A DNA stretch of 64,000 nt from Ianthella basta (Eukaryota; Porifera; Demospongiae; Verongiida; Ianthellidae): contig OZ025869.1 of NCBI GenBank assembly GCA_964019415.1, positions 4,280,765-4,344,764 on the forward strand. The letters are read 5' to 3'. Below are positions 10,364 to 19,027 of the stretch, piece after piece. The first letter of the stretch is position 1. Every line of letters begins with the position of its first letter. Made by a program: the position numbers and the translations under genes. The notes beneath the pieces are model-generated. The model was given only the letters and a program-made list of their open reading frames with translations, did no database searches and was not told the DNA's origin.

Positions 10364-11327
10364 CTTGACGGTCCACAGAGAGAAAAAGACAACATCAGGG
10401 GTGAACAAACATTTTTGCATTATCAAAGCTGCCGTACAGGTTACATGTAACATGTGCAACTGGTCTGCACTGTAGGTTGGGGTATTAGTCTTCTTCCAAA
10501 GTTTACATGGAGAGAAAATACAATTTATACTCTACATAATTACTGAAATCATTAAAATTTTGTTGTGTAAAAATTTTCATGGCTGCCTCCACCCACAAAA
10601 ATTATTCACACAAAATATCTTATAATAAACGTAACGCACATTTTCATTGTTTGGGATATTCTCCTTCAATTCCGGACGGAACATCACGAAACTTGGTAGG
10701 ATTACGATGAGGCATAGCGTGAGTAACATCGCTGAGCCGAATTTTGGTTTAAGGTCATTCCGTCCGAGTTCTTGCCACTTTTACGGTCACCACCATATCT
10801 AAGAGATAGGGAAAAGATCGTGTTTCGTTGTCCAGAAACTCCTCCTTCAATTTTCTACCAATCTTCACCAAACTTAGAAGAGCACATCACGGCAATATGG
10901 GGGGTGACCTAAGGTGGTTAGCGCCTTCGCCACTGGACTCTTTTAGGCGAAATGGACTAACATATAAGTAAATTCTGTACATACAATGTTTTATGGAGCG
11001 AGTCTACGAAATGCTCCCAATCAAATGGACAGTTTTGATTGGTTAAACGCTCAAATTACCAACTGTCGACTGATTCATATTCATATTCATACAATTTCAC
11101 TCAAAGTAAAAATATACTTGAGTTGGGTACACAGGAGGCATTGCCTATATATGTGCTCCCCAGTTCTAAAGATGATGTGATACAGTAACATGTTACATGT
11201 GATATAAATAGGTCTAATAATAAATAAGAAGGGAAATCAATAAAGTTATCAGTATGACATAACTTTAAGAGTGACATGTAATTATATAATTATATACAGA
11301 GATGGTTGGAAAATTTATTTAGCTGGA
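10364..11327. other. intergenic
   Basis: No gene supported. 10660-10920 contains two related phrases (CTCCTTCAATT … CACGAAACTTGGTAGGA and CTCCTTCAATTTTCTACC … CACCAAACTTAG), suggesting an old internal duplication within a dispersed repeat. 11220-11327 is probably the 3' UTR of the LINE that follows. Confidence 0.4.
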
Positions 11328-11835
11328 TTAATTTGTGGATAGGTGAGTGTATAAGACATGCTTAAATGTTGTAAAGGAGACAGTACTGGTGATATCAGTT
11401 GGTAAATCATTCCACAAAAAAGGTGCATTTACAAAATAGGAGTATCTAAAGGAATTAACTCGTGAAGGGTGACACAGTAGTCGGTGGTTGCGGCGGGTAC
11501 TTGGTTGGATATGGGGTGATAGTACTGGGTACAGATTGTGTAAGAGTCTGAAGGTCAGGCAATGTATGTGACATTCCATTTCCTTTCATGTACTAGCCAT
11601 TTTGCATCCATCCATCGGGCTGCACATTTCTGTACCCTTTCTACTAGCTCATCTGCCCTGCGGGTTGATGGTCTCCATGCTGGCTCCCCATATGTCAGTG
11701 CAGGTTTAACTATGGCCTCGTATGCCCTTATCTTACTATCTCTGGTGCAGCCAAACATGGTTCTTCGTAATAGGGATAGGGTTCCATTTGCCCGTGCTAC
11801 GGTGGCTTTAACATGATGGTTCCATTTCAGTTTGT
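11328..11835 (-). pseudogene. LINE ORF2 C-terminal region
   Basis: Continues the RT frame: KLKWNHHVKATVARANGTL, then YEAIVKPALTYGEPAWRP and ELVERVQKCAARWMDAKW, ending out of frame near 11560. A second frame (11328-11579) gives SRVNSFRYSYFVNAPFLWND and terminates. The two pieces are one ORF broken by an indel and probably a small deletion near 11560-11580. Confidence 0.75.
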
Positions 11836-11837
11836 TA

Positions 11838-11890
11838 CAGTAGTTTCACGATTTCTTGTCCCGATCGCACATTGCACATTGCACAATGCA
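11838..11890 (+). repeat. left terminal inverted repeat of the 4-kb transposon
   Basis: Begins CAGTAGTTTCACGATTTC next to TA. It pairs with 15831-15883. TGCACA-type repeats in the subterminal part could be transposase binding sites (inference). Confidence 0.85.
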
Positions 11891-12033
11891 TAACGCTCCA
11901 TCACGTGGCACGTGATACCCATAATGGCGACTATAAATAATGCATATCGCTTCGCTAAGGCGTCGTATGTCGTTCGTGGAACTACGCGAAGTAGCTAGCT
12001 AGCTATTTACAAATCGGACTTACGGTGAACATC

Positions 12034-12996
12034 ATGCCTCGAGCCTTCTCTGCTGACTTAAGATGGAGAATGGTGTGGTCATACATCTACAGGCAGCAAA
12101 GCGTCGCGGAGATCGCGGAGAATTTTTTCGTGTCCGCTAAAAGCGTTAGAAGATGCATCGATTTGTTCCTCAACACAGGAGAAGTAACCCAAGATGGCAG
12201 GAAGAGAGGACGCTTACCTAAGTTGCGAGAAGAAGAACAGCTTATGCTACTGCAGATTGTTTTCGACCTGCCTGGATTGTATTTAGAGGAGATCCAGGTA
12301 AAGCTGGAAGCAATGGGAATAGCAGTATCACTCAGTCAGATATGTACGGAAATACACGAAATGGGGCTCTCCAGGCAGAAAATGCACTTCATCGTGTGCC
12401 AAAGGTCTGAAGAGAAGAGGGCCAAATTTATCAATGAAGTCATGCATGTGCCTGCTAACATGTTCGTGTTTGTTGATGAAACTGGCAGCAATCAACGTGA
12501 CCTTCATCGTGAGAAAGGATATGGCTTGAGAGGTGTTGCACCAGTCTCCCTGAAGCTTCATATTTGTGGTAGAAGGATATCGGCCCTAGCAGCCATTACT
12601 GTGAGAGGAGTGGAAGATTTCTATTTGGTAGAAGGCTTAGTGGACGGGCATGTGTTCTGTGAATACGTTCGCAACAGCTTGTTGCCTGTGCTGAAGCCAT
12701 TCAATGGGTCAAACAGGAATTCAATTGTAATAATGGATAATGCCTCAATCCATCATGTTGATGAAGTCTGTCAATTGATCCTCAGCTCGGGAGCATTACT
12801 ATGGTTCCTTCCTCCTTACAGCCCTGACCTGAACCCAATTGAGGAATGCTTCCATCAGGTCAAGTCCTACATAAGGAGTAATTCCATTGTATTTCACGCC
12901 ACAAGTGATCCAAGACTTGTCCTTGCATCAGCGTTCGCATCTGTCAAGGAAGAGGACTGTCGCGCATATATCAAGCATGCTGGTTACTTGGTTTAA
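12034..12996 (+). CDS. Tc1/mariner (DD34E) transposase
   Basis: 320-residue uninterrupted ORF starting MPRAFSADLRWRMVW. Residues 1-110 hold two helix-turn-helix segments (QSVAEIAENFFVSAKSVRRC, then a winged-helix-like KLREEEQLMLLQIV), the usual paired-box-like DNA-binding part. The catalytic DDE domain follows: FVFVDETGSN (first D, about residue 148), IVIMDNASIHH (second D, about 240), and LPPYSPDLNPIEE, whose first E lies 34 residues after the second D. This is the DD34E signature of IS630/Tc1 enzymes, which cut and paste at TA. Length matches the family (320-350). No stop or frameshift is seen, so the enzyme may be functional. It sits close to the left terminal repeat. Confidence 0.93.
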   Translation: MPRAFSADLRWRMVWSYIYRQQSVAEIAENFFVSAKSVRRCIDLFLNTGEVTQDGRKRGRLPKLREEEQLMLLQIVFDLPGLYLEEIQVKLEAMGIAVSLSQICTEIHEMGLSRQKMHFIVCQRSEEKRAKFINEVMHVPANMFVFVDETGSNQRDLHREKGYGLRGVAPVSLKLHICGRRISALAAITVRGVEDFYLVEGLVDGHVFCEYVRNSLLPVLKPFNGSNRNSIVIMDNASIHHVDEVCQLILSSGALLWFLPPYSPDLNPIEECFHQVKSYIRSNSIVFHATSDPRLVLASAFASVKEEDCRAYIKHAGYLV

Positions 12997-13543
12997 CAGG
13001 ACATGCATATAGTTGTACACAATATGAGATTATGTAAAGATAAGGTGACCGTCATATCTGCAAAAGCTATTCATTATGTATTATGCATGCAATTGCTTGA
13101 TGTTCATGAACAGGTGTGATTGCTTTATGTAATATAATCAAGCACATGCAAACATGCGCACATTTTGGATTGATAATGTAATTATAACCCAACCACACGC
13201 AAAGTAACCCAAAATTGTGACATGATGTAAAGTACTTGCATACATGCATGCATCATGCAGTTGTAAAATTAAAGAGTGCAAAATCATAATGCTAGCAGTG
13301 CAAAAATGTGTAACAACGTCATGTTATCAGTGCAAAACAATTGCAGAAGGCCACTGTAATTACAAAACAAATTAAAACAGTAATGTGAACACTATAGCTT
13401 AAAAGATCAATAACGGATCACTGTTGCATGCAGAAAATCAACAAAGGATCAAAGAACAGCAAAATTAATACAGGATCAAGGCAAATTAAAGGCCAAGGTC
13501 GCCACTAACATTGGCCAGATGAACTATATGTGATTATGCATCG
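12997..13543. other. intergenic within the 4-kb transposon
   Basis: Space between the convergent 3' ends of the transposase and the second gene. AT-rich, no ORF of note. It presumably contains both polyadenylation sites (an AATTAAA-like string occurs near 13267). Confidence 0.4.
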
Positions 13544-15661
13544 TCACATGTTGTTCATCTTGTGCAAAATCAGATCTTTTTGTCTCGAATAGTCCTCCTG
13601 TGTGATGGCGTCAATAGCAAGTAATTCGTGCAGCTCTTTGATTTGTTTAATGTAAGTTGACTTCAGGGATGCAGCAGATCTAGGTGTCAGGGTGGCAGAT
13701 GATGGGCTCGATCTCGAGGCATGAGGCGGTGAGCTAGATGAAGAAGTGGTAATAGTAGCTGTTGCTGAGCATTTAGAGCCATTAAATTTCACTTTAGAAT
13801 GTCCAGTTACCACTGAGCTGGCTTGCTTCTTGAACATTGTTCCCGCTGGTGGATTGCTTCTGCTGTCATGGCTGCCACTCACAATGGCCTCTGCCCATAG
13901 CCTGTACTGTGGCCCAGAATACTCACTTCCATGTTGCTCCCTTAGTTCCTCAAAAATATCTTGCACATGGGCGCGTCTTTCTTCCATCACTGTCTTCTTA
14001 CGTTTCGGACTTGCAACGGACATGGACTTGTCATCACCAGAGTCTTCATCCCTGTCCACTTCTGTCAGCCCTTCACACCATAACGTGCCTTTGCCTTTAA
14101 CGAGTGTGGAATGAATCAACCTTTGCAGCTCCCCATCATCTTTCAGCCACACCTTCTTTCTTCCTTTCACTAAGTAGCCAACTGTGGAGATGCTGCGAAC
14201 AGGAATTTTTCGTGCAAGATAAAACTTCAAGTCTCTTATAGATTCTATATCTTTCACGTCAACATCAGACAGAGCAAACATTTTGTCTTGTTTGCTTTTC
14301 CTGCAGGAGACTTTGACCATGATATCCAGAGGCTGGACAGGTGCTGTATTTGCAGCTTTACTGGTATCCTCCTGAGCAGAGTGGTGCTCAGCAGGAACTG
14401 CATATGGCTGAGTTGGTATAATGGGCGACAACTCGTACGACATCTGAGGTGAAAACAGAGGCTGAGAAGTGATCGGTACTGACCCTGCAAATTGTGTTAG
14501 AGAGTCAAGTAGTTCTGAGGATGGTGCTACACAAAAGAGAAGCAACAGTAGCAAGCTACTATAGCTATACTCACAACTCACTGCATGAATCACTCTCCAC
14601 AATACTCACAAGTCATGCAGTGAACCACCTCCGCTACACTCACAACTCAGGCCTGATTTACAGTGTAGTGTCACGATTTCTAGTCCCAAATGCACAATGC
14701 ACATCATACACACTTGCATGTGCCACGTGATATCGGTGTAGCTATCACAGTGCCTGTGGAAGTCATTCTCCCAAGATTGATGGTGGGAAGAGAGGATGCC
14801 TCTATGCATAAGTTGGAAGAGACGCACATGAACACGTCCATGGCATGTGCGAGCCGTTGCGCATGCACTGTGTATCATGCAATGCGCAACATGTGATCAG
14901 GTGGACAAGAAATTGTTAAATTACTGTACATCAAAAAAAGGTTTTCGCCCAAATATGGAGCAATTCTGCTGCAATCACACGTTTACATTAAACAATAAAA
15001 ATATCCAGAAAACAGATGTTTCAAAAACAGAGAAGTGGAGCATTTTAAAACAGAGTCGTAGCGTATGGGTGTAGACGAGTAAAAATGACTCTGTTCAGCT
15101 TCGAATATATTGGAGATTTACCAGAATGACACATTCCATGAAGCAAGAGAGACTATTTCAGCATTGTCAGGTCTTATTTCCAGTCTTACAGCATTTCAAG
15201 CCAATCTGCTGCTATGGGTAGGGCAAGGATGAGACTTGATACTGACGATGACAAACCTCCAAACAAAGCTGCTTCGGTGATGTTACACTCAGTGTCCGAA
15301 ATGTAGTGCTTTCAACCAAAGTAATATTTCTTCATCCACATCGTCTTCAATGGCCTAACAGCAGCATCCCTGATAGTCTTCTTCTCAGCCCTTAGCTATA
15401 TTGTACTGTTCTACATGTGCACCAAGTTTAATTGCCAGTCCACACGTAGTTGCGAAGAACGGGTGGCCTATCTATCAAGCCGACCGAATCAAGATGCCGC
15501 GCCATATTCCAGCGTAATCGTTCTAGTGTAAACGCTACGAACACAGAAAGCTATCCAGAGCCTCGGTGAACCATGCTTGACTTACTTTGATCTGATTCTG
15601 TCCCTCCAAACAGAAGGTCCGTCAGCCTCGCGCTCTCGCTCGGTCCGTTCAGGTTCGCCAT
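13544..15661 (-). CDS. second (passenger) protein of the 4-kb transposon
   Basis: Proposed two-exon gene, 15586-15661 joined to 13544-14526, giving 352 residues. Exon 1 starts at ATG (MANLNGPSESARLTDLLFGG) and ends CAAA|GTAAGT; exon 2 follows TTTTGTGTAG and restores phase (TPSSELLDSLTQF). Around residues 95-190 lies a region (SCRKSKQDKMFALSDVDVKD … SISTVGYLVKGRKKVWLKDD) that may be a ubiquitin-like or PB1-like fold. A stretch near residues 235-270 (EYSGPQYRLWAEAIVSGSHD … NPPAGTMF) looks conserved in style. The last 35 residues (KELHELLAIDAITQEDYSRQ) resemble a SHOCT-type two-helix motif. A basic KRKK and Ser-rich linkers lie between. It converges on the transposase gene; the promoter would be near the right terminal repeat. 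Function unknown; an accessory transposition or DNA-binding role is inference. The ORF is intact. Confidence 0.7.
14661..14926. mobile_element. 266-bp MITE nested in the passenger-gene intron
   Basis: Left end CAGTGTAGTGTCACGATTTC then TAGTCCC; right end reverse complemented CAGTAATTTAACAATTTC then TTGTCC. Flanked by TA at 14659-14660 and 14927-14928. The ends are relatives of those of the 4-kb element, and the subterminal AATGCACAATGCACA and GTGCCACGTGA blocks also match it. It is thus probably a non-autonomous family member mobilised by the same type of transposase. It lies wholly within the predicted intron (14527-15585). Confidence 0.75.
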
Positions 15662-15830
15662 AACAACTCAGTACATGTATACAAATTGTCTCGCCCACTA
15701 TCACACAAATGAACTGCCTAAAAGAAGCCACAACCGAACAAAGATTCCACTGGCATGTACACATAAAACCACAACAACCCGAGGCGCCAAATTTCGCGTC
15801 ACGTGGCACGTGAACGCGTCATCTTCATGG

Positions 15831-15883
15831 TGCAATGTGCATTGTGCATTGGGTAACCGGGACAAGTAATCGTGAAACCACTG
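15831..15883 (-). repeat. right terminal inverted repeat of the 4-kb transposon
   Basis: Read on the minus strand it begins CAGTGGTTTCACGATTAC followed by TTGTCCCGG and AATGCACAATGCACA. Flanking TA is at 15884-15885. Confidence 0.85.
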
Positions 15884-15885
15884 TA

Positions 15886-16390
15886 TCCACAATTACGCCA
15901 AGGTATCTGTAGGTTTTCACTTCATCTATGGCAGCAGCATCTATATAGTAATGACAAGGGATGGTATTTCTTTTGTTTGTCACATTCATAGCTTTGCATT
16001 TGGATGGATTCAGTCTAAGTTGCCATTTTGCGCACCAGCTTTGGACATTATTTAGGTCTTCTTGCACCCCTTGACAATCGCTTGCACTCCTGATAGCTTT
16101 GAATAGGACACAGTCATCTGCAAATAATCTAATGGATGAATGTTGGATAGCACTAGCCAAATCATTAATATATATCAAAAATAGTAGCGGTCCAAGAGCA
16201 GTACCCTGAGGCACTCCGGAAGTGACCTTGGCCCAAGAAGATGACTGTCCTTGGATGATCACTCTTTGCTCCCTACCTGTAAGGAAGGCTGTGACCCACT
16301 TCAGGTATCTGCCCCTGATTCCAGCATGATTTAACTTTAGGAGCAATCGTTGATGAGGAACTGAATCAAATGCCTTACTAAAACTGACTG
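15886..16390 (-). pseudogene. LINE reverse transcriptase core
   Basis: Reads from SKAFDSVPHQRLLLKL (motif A, catalytic D) through VTSGVPQGTALGPLLFL (motif B) and IRLFADDCVLFKAI (motif C, FADD) to LRLNPSKCKAM and YRYLGVIVD. After the last aspartate the frame enters transposon sequence at the TA target. The frame itself is intact over about 165 codons, but the gene is 5'-truncated and interrupted. Confidence 0.85.
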
Positions 16391-16793
16391 AGAACCCACC
16401 TAAAGGGCGGGCATTCAGCTAGTTATATTATATTACATTATTTTATGACTTCAATACCCTTGTATTTTGCAACTCGCACCGTATATATATATATAATACG
16501 CGAACCTACGGTTGTACGTCAATGCTAACATTTATATTGAATGTATTGGGCGAAGTATTGGGTATAGGAAATTTATATTGTCGGCCATTTTATTCGGCCG
16601 GAAGTAGACCGTGTGCGAGGCCAAGGGACTTTGAAAACCGGCTTCTAAACGACGTCTTAGCGAAACTTTGGACCTTCTCTTCCGCCTCTGATCCTGGAAC
16701 AGACTCCTACAGCACGTTTGGCCGACGGGCAAAGAGACAGCTTCTAGACAGCGCCCAAGAAGTCATCGACTTCGCCCCGTGCCTTCTTCAACA
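16391..16793 (+). promoter_or_regulatory. possible promoter upstream of the 16.8-kb first exon
   Basis: Non-coding. 16580-16620 contains GTCGGCCATTTTATT and CGGCCGGAAGTA, which look like YY1- and ETS-type sites, located about 180-210 bases upstream of a possible start codon at 16794. This is an eye-level match only. Confidence 0.25.
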
Positions 16794-16863
16794 ATGGCAG
16801 CGCCCGCCTCAGAGGACTTCACTCCGCCGCCTGGAATACATGACAGGAGCAACGTAGAAACTG
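16794..16863 (+). CDS. possible first exon, unrecognised protein
   Basis: ATG in GC-rich context opens MAAPASEDFTPPPGIHDRS and reaches an AACTG|GTGAGC donor in phase 1. No second exon could be matched on the plus strand before 18 kb, so the gene may be truncated or the exon spurious. Confidence 0.3.
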
Positions 16864-17120
16864 GTGAGCGCCTTGACATGTATACGCTAACATTCTTCAA
16901 CCGTTTGTAGCATTGAAAAGCTTAGCTCGCACAGTTGCCCTTCTAAATGCTCTTCAGAACCTGGCCCACGTACTGCGCTGTAGCAAACGTACGTAGCTTT
17001 TGCCATCACAGACCACTAGCTACTCTGGCGACTGTGGCTTCCTTGGTACATTACGTTTCTGTCATTATTCACTGTAAATGCATGTGCTATAAGCAGTCAT
17101 GTGTCTGTCTTTGCTGGAGA

Positions 17121-17151
<31 letters not shown>

Positions 17152-17673
17152 ATGTGTGTGTGTGTGTGGGTGGGTGTGGGTGGGTGTTGTGTGTGGGTGT
17201 TTATTTGTGCGAGGGGTGTGGGTGTGGGCATGTAGTTCTGGTGTGTTGCATGTTTATCTCCCTCCCTCCCTACCTCCCTGACACTATGTCATGCTTACCT
17301 ATGTTGAGTGACAGAGCAGTGACTGAAGGAAGCAAGTAAACACTGCAAGATAGCAGCCAGCAGGTTGCAAAGTTGGTTGCCAACTATTACTACTAATAAT
17401 ACATACATGTACACTCTACAAATTAATGTGCACAACACACTATTGTTGTCCGCTGTGAATCATTATAGAGAACATAACTTCAACTCTTTCGATATTTGTG
17501 TGCTCGTATAATTTTTACTACATTCAGTGTATACTTCCATATATCAATGCTGATGGTAATCAATACAGTACAATAATTCTGTGAATATGATTTTATGTAT
17601 AATACAATGTATAATGAGAAAATGAAAAGAACGAGTGAAGATATATGGTTGGTTAAATTGTTAAGGGGCTAAT
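16864..17673. other. intergenic with TG/GGTGTG-rich repeat
   Basis: 17122-17240 is TG-rich low-complexity DNA, and TCCCTCCCTCCCTACC lies at 17260-17276. 17287-17336 is closely similar to 31052-31105 (CATGCTTACCTAT … GAGCAGxGACxGxAGGxAGC). No gene is supported. Confidence 0.5.
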
Positions 17674-18336
17674 CTAAAAGTATACATTTGCCCCTGATTG
17701 AACGTTCATCTTGTGGATGACCTGCAGGTTGAAAGAAGAAAAGTATGTTACATGAAAGCTGCATGCACTTGCATTTGTGTCTGCATGGTATGCGCATATT
17801 TCAATTTCAGTGTGATACTTACCTGGCTTTTACCATGGGATCTTCTCCCCTGCCTGCCAGGAGGGCCACCCTTCAGGCGATCCTCGGCTGTTCCTCTAGG
17901 TGTGCTACATTTGTAGCACACCTCTCGGATGCCGAAATTATAAAAGTAACACCTACATGTATGTAAATTGAAAAGCAGTACACCCGCATACACTAGCATA
18001 ATTATATGTAGCACCTAACTTACTCTGGGCAGTCCCAGCCTTTCTTCCAATGCTAGCCTGCTTTTGGGGGCTTAGCCAGGGACTCCCCAACTGCTGGGGA
18101 CCCCCCCTTTGGTGCCTGCCCTTCTGGCTTCTTGGAAGGTGAGGAGGAGGGAGGGTCAGAGCTCCCCTCCATAGGTTCTGTCTGGTTCATCTCTTCGCCC
18201 TGTAAACGCAGAACAAGTTGTGTACAAATTTAAGATAAACACTAAAGTGCACCTAGGTAGCTACGTACGTACATACCCGTATACGCCAGCGCCTGTGTGT
18301 GCAACTCACAAGAACTTTCTCAGTGCTTCCGCTCAT
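17674..18336 (-). CDS. RanBP2-type zinc-finger protein, copy A
   Basis: Four exons on the minus strand: 18310-18336 (MSGSTEKVL|GTGAGT), 18024-18199 (TTTACAG|GGC … CCCAGA|GTAAGT), 17823-17952 (TGTAG|GTGTTAC … AGCCAG|GTAAGT), 17674-17721 (CTGCAG|GTCATC … TAG). Phases agree. Exons 2 and 3 join to form W-D-C-P-E-C-x3-N-x6-C-x2-C (GWDCPECYFYNFGIREVCYK then C), an exact RanBP2/ZRANB2-type finger, a fold usually binding single-stranded RNA or ubiquitin. The tail is STPRGTAEDRLKGG plus Arg/Gly-rich sequence and ends MNVQSGANVYF. An in-frame TAG at 18053-18055 lies seven codons before the finger tryptophan; either the copy is a pseudogene or a short intron ends there. Close relatives lie at 34.5 and 39.4 kb. 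Confidence 0.65.
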
Positions 18337-18652
18337 GGCAGCTTTTACCGCATGCAAGAGTGACTACGTGTTGCGATAACGATGACTGTAGCCCGCTCTG
18401 TATGTGATTGGGCACTTCTTACAGTTCAAACGGTTAATTGTCGGCATAATAATATGCAAGATAGCGCAACCACAATGTTTGTGAAATGCAAAATGGCCGG
18501 TATAAAAAGCATTCACGCTGTCCTCCGGTGTACTAAAATATTACGCCAAGATTCCCCCGTGGCCCAAAGGGAGGGCCCTAAAGTGTGATGAAAGCCCCAA
18601 TGTGCACGACATGCTCATTGCCATAACAACCGCCTCTGGAATTCTTTGAAGG
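18337..18652. promoter_or_regulatory. candidate bidirectional promoter
   Basis: 316-bp gap between two divergent start codons (minus gene at 18336, plus gene at 18653). It contains AAATGGCCGGTATAAAAAG at about 18490, including a TATAAAA string. No ORF. The promoter role is inferred from the head-to-head layout. Confidence 0.35.
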
Positions 18653-18781
18653 ATGGACGTTTCGTTCAGTGACATGGTTGGGGCCTTTGCCCTATTCTGC
18701 CTAACAGTGTTCATCAGCGCTATGGTTCTCCACCATGGTTTCATCGCGGAGCCTGCGTTTGTGCTATCAAAGCCATCCTTG
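18653..18781 (+). CDS. first exon of a membrane protein gene
   Basis: ATG opens a 43-codon exon ending CCATCCTTG|GTGAGT in phase 0. The peptide is hydrophobic (VGAFALFCLTVFISAMVL, residues 9-26), consistent with a signal anchor or transmembrane helix. I do not recognise the family. Downstream sequence is a retroelement remnant, so any further exons lie beyond it or are lost. Confidence 0.45.
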
Positions 18782-19027
18782 GTGAGTCTCCTAGGCTACT
18801 GTAGCTTAATGTGCATCGTTCATTAGAAATGTATATTGGCTGTCCAAGTGCTCATTGGGAATTTCACCTGACTGTTCATTAAAACTGCTATGAAACTGTT
18901 ACACATCTACCTGTTGTGTTGTATGGCCAAGGATTGCTTATTGAGCTAAATTATATATGTGTAGCTGTTTAAGGTAACTGTACGTGTATGCGTGCATGTC
19001 TTTCGCTCTGTGTGTGTGTGTGTGTGT
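18782..19027. other. intergenic/intronic, TG repeat at the end
   Basis: No ORF. A short TG run at 19009-19027 abuts the truncated 5' end of the retroelement. Confidence 0.5.

Larger units (their letters stand above)
11838..15883. mobile_element. Tc1/mariner-type transposon with two genes
   Basis: 4,046-bp element. Left end CAGTAGTTTCACGATTTC (11838-) and right end, reverse complemented, CAGTGGTTTCACGATTAC (ending 15883) form imperfect inverted repeats extending through TTGTCCCG and a run of TGCACATTGCACA-like sequence, then a shared CACGTGxCACGTGA palindrome (about 11893-11911 and 15799-15815). It is flanked by TA at 11836-11837 and 15884-15885, the target duplication of IS630/Tc1/mariner elements, and by LINE sequence that reads through once it is removed. 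It encodes a DDE transposase on the plus strand and a spliced second protein on the minus strand. At 4 kb it is about twice the size of a simple mariner element. Confidence 0.9.
11328..16390 (-). mobile_element. LINE remnant, interrupted by a DNA transposon
   Basis: Minus-strand LINE with RT core at 15886-16390 and RT C-terminus at 11328-11835, separated by the 4-kb transposon at 11838-15883. Removing that element plus one TA joins the two halves in frame through a VDNKLKWNHH segment. The LINE is 5'-truncated inside the RT fingers (the first recognisable residues are FSKAFDSVPH near 16390), which is the usual fate of LINE copies. The C-terminal motif FVNAPFLWNDLP is typical of the CR1/L2/Jockey-like broad group; the exact clade was not determined. 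Confidence 0.8.
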
